A stretch of DNA of 64,000 bases from Micromussa lordhowensis (GCA_964020085.1 OZ026596.1:31271522-31335521), one strand, 5' to 3'. Positions 22,101 to 33,330 are shown, numbered from the stretch's first letter. The notes: generated by a model not told the origin, from the sequence alone. Program-made: numbers and translations.

Positions 22101-24491
22101 TTTATATTCTCCAGTGATGGGAAGCTCAAGTTTTCAGGAGCTGGTATCATTTCCTCAGTTGACAATATTTGGCCACTTTGCTTCTCAAGTTTCAAAGGGC
22201 GATGACTTTCACTTGAAGATTGATCTTTAACCTTCTGGGCTTGAGATCTTGTCTTGACTTTGTTATCAAGTTCAGCTGCCATTGCTAAGTCATATAAAAG
22301 ACAGTCGTTTTAGAAGAAGCAGGAAGAGAAAGAGAACATGTATACTTACTGATAGCAGAATGTTTATTGCATACCTTTCTTACTGGACTGAGAAGCTGTA
22401 ATGCTTTTGGCTGATGAAGATGACTTTGTTCGTACACTTTGTCTTGTGATTCTGCCAATCTTTTCTGGTTGGACTTGAGTCTATCATGATAATAAATCAT
22501 TCCTTTAAGATATTATTAACCTTGTCATATGGATTGGGTGATTTTCTTGCTTCGTAACATTGGCTACTAACAGTTCATAGTCTAGCAGCTAATTAGTCCA
22601 TGCAGTTTTGGCCCTCTCTCTATTGTGCAATGCTATGCAATGATGTTGTCATGGAAATGTTTGGTCACCAAAAATGCTTGATCATGTTTCATGTCCCTTT
22701 TGAACATGGATTTTGGATTCTTGTGGACACATGTTGTTTTCTGGTCTCAGTTGAGTTTGCTTTGTCTTGAGGTTCAGTGTTCCAGATAAGTGAGGGGTCT
22801 TAAGTCAATTTAAACCCAACAAGTTCAGCTACATGACCTGATGAAATTTAGAAAAGGGATTAAAGGGATTAAGATTTCATGGGAGCAGTGGGAATTGACC
22901 TGTTGGAATTTCTTAATTGACACCCAGCATTGAAAAATTATCTGGAACTCTAAGGTTTGAGGACACAATTGTATTTCACCATCTCTGTTATGGTAAACAA
23001 AATCTTTGTAAAAGAGCTAGCCACATGATAAACTATATGCTGAATGGAGATTGGCTGCCATGCTTCAAACAACCACTTATAAATTGCTATCATTTTTTTT
23101 ATTTTAAAATGCAACATAAAATTTCATGGCTAACCTTTTCTTTTGCCACTATAGGTGTGGGCTCCACCTTTTTCACCACTCTGGATTTTAAGTCAGTTGC
23201 CAGGTTTGCACTTTGCTTAGCAATCCTGACTGAAGCCCTGGTCACTCTTTTGACTGGTTTGCTTGCTTCATACTGACTGGGCTTCATCAGAGGAGTAACC
23301 CCTTTGGCTGCTTTCTCCATTGCGTTGGCAAACAAAAGAGCTTCTTGCTCATACTTGACATGTCGCACTACGAAAGACTTCTTGTGCGGCTCAGTTCCTT
23401 TCTTTTGTTTTCGCTCCTCACGCCACTTCAGTAATTTCTCCCTTCTACTTAGTTCTGGATTAGCAGCTTTATCTTGTTTCATGTCTAAATACACAAGAAT
23501 AGTTTTATTGGTGTGTCAACACTAGTGTGCCAGCCAATCTGCTAATTTATTGGCAGTGTATTGGCTGACATATCAGTGAATTAGCCCAATTGTTTATGGG
23601 TGGAAAATACTATCCACAAAGGCCCAGTTGCTAAACATAAATTGGCAAGAGCAACTTTTCTAACCACTAGATACTGAGAATATATTATCCGTACTTTGAT
23701 CAACCACAACCTTGTTCCATGCACATGCTCTCTCTGGAGTGGGAAAAAGAGAGACCCTCGCGGTCAGGGGTTATTTGCGAATTGAAGGGGGCATTTTGTC
23801 AGCACTTTGGTCCTTTCCCTACTGGTGGGGGAGGTAATGTAAGATATTAGGTGTGGATCCTGCACAAGAGCTTATCAGTTATCCCATTTTTTTCTTTTAA
23901 ACATCATGTTAAGATTACACGGTTCATGCCTTAAAAACGTCTTGTTTACATTTACAGGCAACTTGCCGAAACGAAACAACACGTGCACTCTATATGTGAC
24001 AGCTGAAGTTTCTACAAGTAACAACTCAACGGTTTCCACGAACTTTAGCTACAAAATACACGCAGTGTAGCACTTTATAAACAGAACTTGAAGCTCTTTC
24101 ACGGGTTATTCCATCTTTTTAGACAAGATTTTATTCATTTATTTTTCAAGCCTGTTCCGACAATTTCAGCAAGGCATAAGATTGCCGTACAGCCGCTTGA
24201 AAGAATCGTTCTGCTTCCTGGCAATCAAATGCTGCTGACATTTTTGCATAAGATATAAACATGTTTACCGTTTTTGCCTGCTGTTACAGCCTCGTCGTCC
24301 ACGTTTGCATCAGCCAGTGGGGATAGAGGCATCCTCCTTCGTTTCGAAATTTCCTCCATTCTGGAGAGCTGACGATTTTCACTGACAAGCTGAGCTCGAA
24401 CATTTCGACTTGTCGCTCCCGATTTGCCACGAGCCTTGTATAAGGAAGACAAAAGGTCGTAGCTGGATTTCTTCGTCGCAATGTTTTCCAT
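13198..24491 (-). CDS. DLGAP5: DLGAP5/HURP-like mitotic spindle protein, about 1162 aa
   Basis: Thirteen coding exons, all GT-AG with matching phases: 24491-24269, 23484-23135, 22480-22375, 22284-21433, 21279-21188, 21070-21002, 18643-18536, 16991-16851, 15956-15905, 15413-14680, 14462-14391, 14197-14062 (or 14202), 13751-13198. GKAP-family signatures run in order: REKLLKWREERKQKK (exon 2), FKFQPLSPKSAAEFMFP and YFRNLVTRETDRL (exon 4), TTIGQAQLLIDQRFRQFSGL (exon 5), DLQGFWEMIFFQVEDV (exons 6-7), then EEAFVTILTPVKKS (exon 9). HURP binds microtubules and Ran-dependently stabilises kinetochore fibres. The C-terminal third is Ser/Thr-Pro rich with many TPxR/SP sites, suggesting CDK/Aurora control. 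At exon 12 the nearest AG (14203) would shift frame after exon 11; an AG five bases later keeps it. The GKAP-family call is secure; DLGAP5 over DLGAP1-4 is inferred from the N-terminal basic segment and SP/TP richness. Confidence 0.87.
13970..14061 (-). terminator. Read-through exon end with stop and AATAAA in DLGAP5 intron 12
   Basis: If the donor at 14061 (GTAATT) is not used, the frame continues 25 codons to a TGA at 13985-13987. AATAAA lies only 10 bp further on (13975-13970, minus strand). This layout is that of an intronic polyadenylation site giving a shorter isoform without the last 183 residues. Splicing to 13751 restores frame exactly, so both outcomes are possible. Confidence 0.4.
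14225..14325. repeat. Three short direct repeats in a DLGAP5 intron
   Basis: GTAACGAGGAA occurs three times at roughly 25-55 bp spacing, with intervening CG-rich ACGCGCG-like runs. The CpG density here is unlike the surrounding AT-rich intron. Confidence 0.6.
17137..17320. repeat. Long palindromic MITE in DLGAP5 intron
   Basis: Arms AAGCAATAGACCACAAGTTT and the complementary AAACTTGTGGTCTATTGCTT enclose a second pair (GGGATGTTGGTAGAA with TTCTACCAACATCCC). Both sides are nearly perfect complements over about 85 bp. It is followed by TTTTATATAATAA, repeated in inverse at about 17418-17430. Confidence 0.75.
17703..17972. repeat. Degraded Tigger-like element
   Basis: The left side begins TACAGTGCAACGTCG and the right side ends AACGGGGTTCCAC followed by TATA, so the inverted termini are recognisable but mutated. 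It contains several TTACGG/CCGTTAATACGG segments. It is non-coding and lies in the DLGAP5 intron between exons 7 and 8. Confidence 0.4.
19157..20735. mobile_element. piggyBac-like non-autonomous element, 1.57 kb, TTAA target duplication
   Basis: TTAA stands at both ends (19157-19160 and 20732-20735). Termini begin CCCATTGAC on the left and, inverted, CCCATTGTC on the right. Near the right end a GGCCGGTTACGGCCGGCA-type motif is repeated twice. No transposase frame is visible. The flanks (AACTTTAT on the left, AGGGTCGTATG on the right) join into a minus-strand SINE tail, so the element landed inside an older repeat in the DLGAP5 intron 18644-21001. Confidence 0.65.
20736..20945 (-). mobile_element. 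tRNA-type SINE, minus strand
   Basis: Inverse copy of the SINE at 40672-40980: the segments complementary to AAATAGCCAACTGGTC and CCCACCAGTT are recognisable around 20840-20870. A tRNA-like promoter remnant (GGATTTGAACCACTAGG) lies at about 20928-20945. Confidence 0.6.
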
Positions 24492-24834
24492 GTTTTACAA
24501 ATATTCCTACTTATAGATGGCTTTTAACGTTAATAAAAGTCGATTCTGCAACAAACTTGTGAAACAACGATTTAAAAGTACGAAAATTGCTAAATAAGTC
24601 AAGCTACGAGAATGAAACTGAACTTCGAATTTCGTTCCAACGTTTTCCTTCTCGTTGTTGGTCAATTTTAAATGCGCCAGCCAATCACATGCATGTATAT
24701 ATATCACGTGATAAATGCTCTGTTGTAGTTCGAAAGCGAGGCTATGCGATAGCGAGGCTCCCTAGAACGATCATTTCGAAAATCACTTCATGTTCGTGAA
24801 AGAGGGCTTTCAGAGTTCGAGCTGTACCGCTACA
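24492..24834. promoter_or_regulatory. Bidirectional promoter region between DLGAP5 and BPNT2
   Basis: Only 343 bp separate the divergent start codons. The interval holds a CCAAT box (GCCAGCCAATCACATG, about 24675-24690), a CACGTG E-box (about 24705) and TTCGAA-type elements. CCAAT boxes and TTCGAA/TTTGAA (CHR-like) elements occur in cell-cycle promoters, which would suit DLGAP5. The functional reading is inference. Confidence 0.5.
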
Positions 24835-27800
24835 ATGGTAGCTGCTCGAATTAAGTTGTCTCCTATCGGAATTGTTATTATAGGGCTTGTCGTTGTCGCG
24901 ATAATCTACTACTTGTCAACCGATGGTGGGAGAGGGGAGTTTTCTCACAAGTATTTTGAGGGCGAAGATACCGTTTCAATGAAGCGACTCATTATGACAG
25001 CGATTCATCTTGCCGAGAAAGGTGGCGATGTTGTCCGAAAAATCCGTTTGGGAGAAGATTTAGGGGTGAGTCTGTTGTCCAACTGACAGCTTCTTCAACT
25101 CCTGCAGATGTTTTCTTTTGACTTTAGTACCTCTTTGCTTACTTTGCTTTGTTGTGTCTATCAATAAGTTGATAATTTTAATCTCAAGTTAAGCTTATGT
25201 TGTACTACAAAAATTGTCAAACATCTTCCGGGTGTGTGTTTTCAGACCTTTCAAGGTTTTTTAGGCGCAGAGTTCACATTTAAAATTTACAGTAAAAATA
25301 TTTTTCGGCACAAGTAGCAAATGTCTCATTGTTTGGAAGAATACAGAGAAAATTATGCATTTTTGTGTCGTGGCAATTAGTAAACTGTAATCTGTATGCT
25401 TTGCATTTTGACAACCGGCAACGTGGAGCGTCGTGTATTAGCTTTAATATTGTATTTACATGTTAAACTCTTGACGTGTACAATAACCGAACAGAGTTAG
25501 ACATGAATACAGACACACACAACGATTTATTAAATTTTAATGTTGTGTTGGCCTACTTGTAGACGATAAGAGAGTTTACTGTCACTAAACAAATTATTAT
25601 TAGATTCGGTTTATGTGATATCCAGAATAATCAAGGTCGAGGTAAGGGCTATCAGCCAGAGCTGAAGGCTGAGGCTGATAATCCGTACCAAGACCTTGAT
25701 TATTCTAGATATTACAAAAACCGAATCTAATAATTGTTTTATTATACATTGAATGATAAAAAAAATGAAGTCATGTTTTTGCTTCTTCACTGACGGCAAA
25801 AGAAAGACTTTGAACTTGACATTATTACCCTTAGAAATCATGCACCGCAGTCATACATGACATGATTATCCGTGACCTTGAGTGTCCTTAGCACGATTAT
25901 TGTATAATGTGCAGCTAGATTATGTCACAGGCCCTGATTTAAAACGTTCACTGTACATGTATGCTTTCAGAAAAGAGATAGAGTTCAATGTATAAAAAAG
26001 TAATTAATGTGTACACCTGCGCATCATTTTGTAAGGATAAGTGTAACACTGTTTTAATTACAGAACAAGCTTGCTAGCAAGCTCTTATATTTAAGTAAGA
26101 TGCACGAAGTCTATATTTTGAAGTAACTGGGTATTTATGTTCAAACATGTACACTGGTTTTATTGGGGGTTTTTTATTATTATTTAAGAACCACTGACAG
26201 TAAATATGAAGAACTTGATGACAGGAGTAAAAATTCGAATTTTCTTTATTGCATCAAAAATATTTGAAAGGAATTTTAAAATACAGAAGAATGGTGTTTT
26301 CCTTTTAGGAATATCTTTTTCGTTTTAGAGATATTGACATTTTTGTATTATGCAAATTAGGAAAGTAATGACGTCACATTGTTTGCAACTAAAAATGTAA
26401 AATACTGAATAAAGAATACCAGTAGCAGTAGAGAACCAGTGTTCTCAAACCTTGGCACCAGAAATGTTCATCACAAAAGGAAAAAATGACGTTGCTGCTG
26501 GTCCTGTCTTAATTAAAACTGAAATTCCCAGTTTTCGTCTTAACCAAGGACTATCTACTCCAGCTAATCTAATAACGAGAGTTGACAATATGGGAACCAT
26601 GTATGTTCCAAGCAGGACCCTCTCTCTGGTTGAAAATTAGGATATTTGATTTTTGACAGTAACCGTCGGGAGCCAAGAGAGTTTCCATGGCAATGACACT
26701 GTGGGTGTCATTGGTTTCTTTTGTGATGTACATAACAAAGGTTCCAACGAGTTCACATTTTGGTGAAATATAAGAAAAGTTTAAAATATCTTGACTGACC
26801 AAGATGGCCGATGGAATTTATGCAAAATTGAGCATTTTCAACAGGCCAGTACAGAAAGGAGGGAACTTGCCTTGATTTCTTATTAGCACAGATTGTAATA
26901 TTTATGCTTCGATCATTTCCCTGAACTAAATATCATCCTGAAGTAAATACGTTACGTCTATCACAATTTAATTTACAATCAAAATTTCAACTGATTTTTG
27001 AGAGTGTCATAACTCTTTTAGTATATGAAAATCTTGAGAAAGAAAAGGTTTTGGGAAAAAACTACGGTATGCTATGAGTATACCACATCTAAATGGTTAG
27101 TTTGGCCCATGAAAATTGAGTGCACTAGACAAAAAACTATGACCAATTGAGCCATTTTTAGACAGCCAAGCGAAAATTTTATAAACACAATCCCATTCAT
27201 TGCATATTTGACAGTATTACATCCTTCCCATACTGTGGGTATGTCGCATTGATTGTGTTGGCCGCTGTATTTTTTATAGCATGGTATAAAATAGTTATGC
27301 ACTCTGCGTCTCTGGTGGTATACCATAGACTATCCCACTTGTCACTTGTATTTTCTTGTTATGCACACTCATCTGAAGGCTTGAGTGTATACCAAGAAAA
27401 TACAAGTGACTTGTGGGATATTCCATGGTATACCACACAAAAGCATTGCACAACTAGTATGTACCAAGGGTAATATTGAACTGCAGTGTATCCAAATTTA
27501 GACTGCGGCCAAATGTTGTGTAATTTGGTTCCATTTTGTTTTCTTTTTGTCTGGTCTTCATGATTTCATTTTTAACACGCAGGAAGAAAGCAAGGGGCAA
27601 ACACTTGAAGGAGCCAATAATCCTGTAACACAAGGAGACATGCTCTCTCATAGGGCAATGTTTTATGGCTTCAAAAAAGAATTCCCCAAGTTAAATGTAG
27701 TGTCTGAAGAACATGACCATGGAGATGTTGATTTGAGTGGTGTGAAATCTCCTGATATCTCAGGGATAAACCTTGACGACAGACTCCTCAACAAAGAAGA

Positions 27801-28386
27801 TGAGATAGTGTCGGCAGGCAACCTTCTTGTGTGGATAGACCCTCTAGATGCCACACAAGAGTACACAGAAAACCTTGTCCAGTATGTCACTACCATGATT
27901 TGTATTGCCGTCAAGGGACGCCCTGTCGCTGGGATAATACATAAACCATTTCTTCATAAGACATACTGGGCTTGGTTAGGTCATGGATCATCAGAGAACA
28001 TAAAAGTTCCTGCAGAGAAAGAATCAGCACTGAAGACACCAAGGGTGATAGTTTCAAGATCTCACGCAGGGAAAGTAAATGCTACAGTTAGATCAGCGTT
28101 TGGTCCTGAATCTAAGGTGATACCAGCTGGTGGTGCTGGGTATAAAGTGTTGTCACTATTTGAAGACACAGCTGATTCTTATGTCCATGTGACTCTAATC
28201 AAGAAATGGGACATCTGTGCTGGGGATGCTCTCTTAAGAACATTTGGAGGAAAGATGACTACATTAGATAATGAAGCGATTGAATATGGTGATGGATCTA
28301 AACCAGCGAATGAGAAAGGACTTTTAGCATCATTACACAATCATGCAGAATATCAAGAAGAGCTTGCGCAGAAGTTGAAGTCTTAG
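24835..28386 (+). CDS. BPNT2: Golgi-resident PAP phosphatase (inositol monophosphatase domain-containing 1), 344 aa
   Basis: Two exons, 24835-25065 and 27583-28386, join in phase 0. Residues 8-27 form an N-terminal signal-anchor helix, as in the type II Golgi enzyme. The lithium-sensitive phosphatase fold is marked by metal ligands in SEEHD (118-122), by WIDPLDATQEY (161-171) and by WDICAGD (286-292). Vertebrate BPNT2 is about 359 aa, so this looks complete. The enzyme hydrolyses 3'-phosphoadenosine 5'-phosphate (PAP), the by-product of Golgi sulfotransferases, to AMP and keeps glycosaminoglycan sulfation running. An in-frame upstream ATG at 24790 would add 15 residues before the anchor; I chose the later ATG because the helix then sits at the usual distance from the N-terminus. 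The 2.5-kb intron holds two palindromic MITEs. Confidence 0.95.
25592..25738. repeat. Palindromic MITE in BPNT2 intron, copy A
   Basis: AAATTATTATTAGATTCGGT pairs with the complementary ACCGAATCTAATAATT end. Inner arms AATAATCAAGGTC and GACCTTGATTATT also pair. It is almost perfectly symmetrical and non-coding. Confidence 0.75.
27314..27436. repeat. Palindromic MITE in BPNT2 intron, copy B
   Basis: Outer arms GTGGTATACCAT and ATGGTATACCAC enclose inner arms CACTTGTATTTTCTTG and CAAGAAAATACAAGTG. It is a different family from the one at 25592. It lies about 150 bp before the acceptor of BPNT2 exon 2. Confidence 0.75.
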
Positions 28387-28809
28387 TATGTAAAATGCAT
28401 CTGACTGATATAATTTATTAAGCCAATAATTTATGCTTTGTGCAAGTTTGAAATTTGTTAACGTATTTATAACTTACAATCAAGTGTTATGTATTTTGCC
28501 GTGTCTTCTTTGTTCTAGCAACAGAAACAAAGGACGCAAGTTACATACAGCTGTACACAGTAATTTGTACAATTTTTGGATGAAAGTGGGACATTTATAT
28601 TGTCTTTTAGCCTGTAATAGGATGTAGACTAACGGCCAAAATAGTCTTACTACGAGGGGAAGTCATTTTTGAATGCAAAAAGGTATTTATAGTATGCTCT
28701 ACATGTTCATGTGCAAGTGTTTTGAAATGTGCATGGGCAAGACATTTTACTCTGACTTACAGTGCCTCCCCAGGACCTGTTGTGGCAAACTGAAAAATAG
28801 TTCTCTGGC

Positions 28810-29352
28810 TTAGGCCCTGTTTACAAGCAGGTAGGGTAACCCTACTGCCAGGGTAACCCTAGCAAGAGGGTTAAAAGATAGCCCGGGTTTACAAGCAAAA
28901 TTTTCAGGTAGGGTAACCCTACTGCCCGAGACAACTTTACGCTTGTTACGCTTCGGTAACCTTGCAAGTAAAGCACGAACAGATAACAAAACTGGAAATG
29001 ATTTATTTTCAAAGCAAAATTATGACAAACTGTGAAAGAACTTGATGTTTTCTGGGTCATAATTCGCTGATTTTGTCGGTATTGTGATCATATTTTGCTT
29101 TTAGGAGCCAAAATAGAGATAGCCCGGGTAGGCGGGTTAACCCTACCTGGAGTGTTTACAAGGGAAAAAGTTAACCCGCTTGCTAGGGTAACCCTAGCAC
29201 GCAGATAGGGTAACCCTCCTACCCGGGTAACCCTGGCCGCCTTGTAAACACGACGAAGAAAATAAGAACAAATGTGTGCGTGCTAGGGTAACCCGCTTGC
29301 TAGGGTAACCCGCTTGCTAGGGTAACCCTCTCTCCTTGTAAACAGGGCCTTA
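28810..29352. mobile_element. PIF/Harbinger-like non-autonomous element with AGGGTAACCCT repeats
   Basis: TTA stands on both sides (28810-28812, 29350-29352). The termini are perfect inverted copies of GGCCCTGTTTACAAG. A 3-bp TTA duplication is typical of PIF/Harbinger. The subterminal parts hold many copies of the near-palindrome AGGGTAACCCT and relatives. No transposase is present. A decayed relative lies at 35967-36115. Confidence 0.65.
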
Positions 29353-30466
29353 GAAAAAATCGTTGCTGCTCTAAAGCATTGAAGGGGGAGTAACCTAGTA
29401 GTGTTATAGAAACATATGTAAGTTATAGAAGATAGGATATTTCTGGTAATGTGGAGTAGAATTTTATAGCCTGTAGTTGTTATCTCTAGTGCATAATGAA
29501 TTGTAGCTTGGAAGCTTAGTGATCTTGCCAAAAACTATATTTTCTTTTATCTGCTCTCAATTTGGAAAGGTCTAATAAGGGGACATAAATTTTGCCATCC
29601 TAGACTTCTCTTACAATATACTGATCAACGCACCATAATTTGTAAAATGTACAAATGTTTTAGCTTAAATTTTGTACCTAATACCTGCATGTTTGCTTGA
29701 TGGGTATTAGAATTTGGTCTTTTTTAATGTCACGGGGAGGGCGGGGGTTAAAATGTTTACCTAGAGTATGGTAATTATTTTTATCACTGGTGTTGTATTT
29801 AGACTACAGTTTGTATGTAGACATGTTCACAAGACTCGCGTGTTGCCAAGTTGGGATGTTAAAAACTAATTTCTCGCATGTTAGTGAACAGCAGTGGACA
29901 ACCATTGCCTTTTACAAATTTGTTGGGACTTATATGTATTTAAATGTTTTAAAATGTTATATGCTTGAAATGTCCCTGTAATGAAGATATGTGAGCGATA
30001 AACTTTAGTCTATTGCATTCTCTCATGTTTGAAATGTAGTTCTGAGAATTTGGTGGTATGTAAGCAGTTCTATTTTTTTTAACTTGATGGCCTCTCCACT
30101 AGGGGTTTTGGGGAACAAGGGAACATCATCATTATATCAAGGGAACAAGGGAAGCTACTGTTTTTTTTGGGATTAAGTTGAGGGAACAAGGGATATTTCT
30201 ACTATTAAAGGGAACATTGACAAAACATTTTAGGGAGCAATGGAATTTATTAATAGAAAACAACTGTAGTAAAAGTGAAATTTTCGAGGGAACATGTTAC
30301 CCTCCAGGGAGGCATTCGTATAAGGTTCAAAATCAATCTGGGATTAAAATTCTCCTTCTAGCTTGTCATATGTGGTACGTCAAGGTCACAGTATTTCATG
30401 GTTAATTCTGTTAATTTTTGACAACTTTGAGTTCACAATTTCAATGGGCTGAGTAGTTGTATTTTA
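29353..30466. other. AT-rich spacer downstream of BPNT2
   Basis: No conserved protein, RNA gene or clear inverted repeat was seen. Several GGGAACAAGGGA-like motifs cluster at 30105-30195. The short frames here show no recognisable motif. Confidence 0.5.
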
Positions 30467-30473
30467 TTGACAA

Positions 30474-31052
30474 AATGTTGGCCTCATATCAATCAAGAAT
30501 TATTTCGGAATTATTATAATATTATTATAACATTTGAAACTCGTATTGATTATATTTGTAAAAAGGCATGTGCTGGCATAGGAGCTTTGAGAATAATTAA
30601 GCCTTTTGTTCCCCTCTGCACCCTCGTAACTTTATACAGATCACTAATTGAACGTTATTTTGACTACTACTCACCCCTGTGGGATACATGTGGTAAGCAA
30701 CTGAAAGATAAAATTACACAAAATTCAGAATCGTGCAGGAAGGGTTATTACAGGCTCTTCATATGATGTTAGGTCTATAGATGTGTTGGATAACTTGAAA
30801 TGGAGAACCCTTGAAACCAGGCGCTTCCATGCAAAGGCTACCCTCATGTATGAAATCCTCACTGATCTATCTGCCCCCCAACTGAGTAACTCCTTTGTAA
30901 AACTCAATGCTGCCAATATAAATTACAATCTTAGGAATATAGAGACTGATCTAGCACTTCCAAGGCCATACACAAATTTTCTGAAGCGCAGCTTTAGATA
31001 TAGTGGTGCAATGCTCTGGAACAATCTTTCCTATGAGGCAAAGACCGCATAA
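30474..31052 (+). mobile_element. CR1/L2-like LINE 3' fragment (reverse transcriptase C-terminus), frameshifted
   Basis: Two overlapping frames carry the end of a non-LTR reverse transcriptase: LVTLYRSLIERYFDYYSPLWD (30628-30690), then after a frameshift near 30740 LKWRTLETRRFHAKATLMYE and FLKRSFRYSGAMLWNNLS. These segments follow the RT thumb in CR1/L2-type elements. It has no start, is 5'-truncated and is dead. Confidence 0.75.
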
Positions 31053-31329
31053 TCGCTTGCCGATTTCAAACATAAACCTGTTCTCGCCTTCCATGCCTTC
31101 TACTGGATCGCACTGATTCCATGTAATATGTATAGAAATATATTTATTTTTAATTAATCCTCCATACGTACATAACTTATTCTAACATGTTTACCTACGC
31201 CCCACCTGGAAACCAGCTTTTGTTGTGTGTGGCTAGCGTAGTTAAAGTTGTATCATCGTATCATTGTTTATATTAAGCGATTGAGCACTTTTTCTGTGTT
31301 TACTAGCATCATCTAAACACGAGGAGAGA

Positions 31330-31612
31330 TGGGACAATGTAATTTTTGGAATGTAATTTGTTCACCCACGGAGCACCAAGGAGCTCACAAGAACTCATTC
31401 AGAAATGCCCATGCATTCCAGGATCGAATTGGAATTTGGAAATGTTGGTTTTTGAGGAGAGGGGAAAACCAGAGTACTCGGAGAAAAACCTCTCGGAGCA
31501 GAGTAGAGAACCAACAACAAACTCGACCCACATATGATGCCGGGTCCGGGTATCAAACCTGGGACACATTGGTTGGGGGGGGGAGTGCTCTCACCACTGC
31601 GCCATCCCTGAA
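31330..31612 (-). mobile_element. tRNA-derived SINE, minus strand
   Basis: Read on the minus strand it starts with an A-box-like TGGCGCAGTGGTGAGAGC and a B-box-like GGTTTGATACCCGG, then a body with GTTGGTTCTCTACTCTGC and a CCTCTCCTCAAAAACCAAC segment. This layout is that of a tRNA-derived SINE. It is interrupted only by a short C/G homopolymer. Confidence 0.7.
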
Positions 31613-31796
31613 TTCAAGACAGTTATGCAAATCCGAGACATAGCCAAGGATTTGCATAACTTTTTAGAATTCTGCCAGTCCCCCGAGTAGATGAGGCTAT
31701 GTAAACATGGATGAGGATGTAGACACAAATCAGGCATGGATGAAAAAGTGCTCTATTGCTTTTATAAATAATTCTCAAAAATATGATATTAAAGTA

Positions 31797-31858
31797 ATTT
31801 ATTATATGACTTGGGTTTGTAGCCGATCTAACGCGTGCTCTGATTGGCTAATACTTAA
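31797..31858. repeat. Fold-back MITE family 1, left-end fragment
   Basis: It matches the start of the element at 9694 (TATATGACTTGGGTTTGTAG, then ACGCGTGCTCTGATTGGCTA) and breaks off after about 60 bp. Confidence 0.65.
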
Positions 31859-32034
31859 ACAGGCACGCAAGGCGTGCAAGAGTTATTTTTTTAATTAAAA
31901 GGTTATGAAGATAGGAGCATTTAAGGGAGTGTTTACAGTGACAATTTAGTTAACCCTTTTTACACAACAACACTAGTTTATCGAAAAAAGAAAGAGAAAA
32001 AAACACCTGACACGTTGACAGTCTAATTTAATTC

Positions 32035-32830
32035 ATTCCCATATGAAAAACAAAAGTGTCAAATTACCATTTGTAACTAAAAATAGCAAGCATCTCATGG
32101 GAACAAGTGGTGATGATTTGCCAGCTCTAATAGCCCAATTTCGATATATTAAAATTCAGCCTAAACCAATAGACCTCAGCACGAGGCTCGTGGGAATAAA
32201 CCCCACAAACTCTGTAGTTATTCCCACGAGCCTCGTGCTGAGGTCTATTGTTGTAGGCTGAATTTTAATATATCGAAATTGGGCTATTGAATTTACTCCC
32301 TTGTGAAAAACAAGTGTCAAATTACCCTTTGTAACTAAAAAATATAATATCTCGTTATATTTCCATGCAACAACAACAAAACAATCGTTACCTGTACCTA
32401 CTGTAAACGTTCAAACTCTTTCAAATCAAAATAGTCTCGTCTCCTCTAAAACATTTCGTAAGAACTAGAAGCAACGATGCGTGACGTCTAATTGAATTTA
32501 CTCCTTGTGAAAAACAAAAATATCAAGTTACCATTTGTAACTAAAAATAGCAAGCATCTCGTGGGAACAAGTGGTGATGATTTGCCAGCTCTAATTGAAT
32601 TTACTTCCTTGTGAAAAACAAAAGCGTCAAATTACCCTTTGTAACGAAAAACTAAAAATATCTCGTTATATTTGCACGGAACAAGAACACAGCAACCGTT
32701 ACCTGTACCTATTGTAAACGTTCGAACTCTTTCAAATCAAAATAGTCTCGTCTCCTCTAAAACATTTCGTAAGAACTAGAAGCAACGATGGGTGACGTCT
32801 AATTGAATTTACTCCTCTTGAAAAACAAAA
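32035..32830. repeat. Tandem duplication of about 310 bp, one copy interrupted by a palindrome
   Basis: The block from AAATTACCATTTGTAACTAA through GCAAGCATCTC to AAAACATTTCGTAAGAACTA occurs twice, at about 32043-32500 and 32510-32810. The first copy holds a 160-bp palindrome (32130-32288) between CTCTAA and TTGAATTT. The second copy preserves the uninterrupted site. Unit ends are diverged by a few percent. It is non-coding. Confidence 0.75.
32130..32288. repeat. Palindromic MITE inserted in the tandem repeat
   Basis: Arms AGCCCAATTTCGATATATTA and its complement at the other end extend about 70 bp each, including GACCTCAGCACGAGGCTCGT. The empty site in the neighbouring repeat unit is CTCTAATTGAATTT, consistent with a 2-bp AT target duplication. 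Confidence 0.8.
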
Positions 32831-33212
32831 ATATCAAGTTACCTTTGTAACTAAAAATAAAAACATCTCGTCCACAACTACCTCGCACACTGTTTCATAC
32901 CTCAAGGCTCATCTCGTCCATAACTAAAATCCTAAGCCTAACTCACAGAAAATGCCGAAGTAAACCCAATATATGAATATTTCCTCCTCTTTTATAGAAG
33001 AATAAATATGGCAGTTCTGAACTGTATCGGGATCAAATCTTCTCATATACCATTTACTTTTAAAACAAGAAATTTTATTGGCTGTTTATAGTAGATCCGA
33101 TCTGATTGGTGTGACATACATACATCTCTCACTGACTCACTGATCCATTGACCCGTCCACAACATACTCGTCGCGCCGACTAAGAGATATTTTTATTACA
33201 AAAAAATAACTC

Positions 33213-33314
33213 AACAATTATTCCGCGAGCGCGCGTTGGATATGAGATGGTAGATAGCCAACAAGGCGTGTAGCGCCGAGTTGGTTATAATCATCTCATA
33301 TCCAACAAGCGCTA

Positions 33315-33330
<16 letters not shown>
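33213..33330. repeat. Palindromic MITE
   Basis: AACAATTATTCCGCGAGCGC pairs with the complementary GCGCTAGTGGAATAATTGTT; inner arms GTTGGATATGAGATG and CATCTCATATCCAAC also pair. It is non-coding. Confidence 0.75.

Noticed and set aside
28813..29349. Interstitial telomere repeats, suggested by AGGGTAACCCT and AGGGTTA motifs
   Set aside because: There is no uniform TTAGGG tandem array, and the motifs lie between perfect inverted ends with a TTA duplication, so a transposon explains them.
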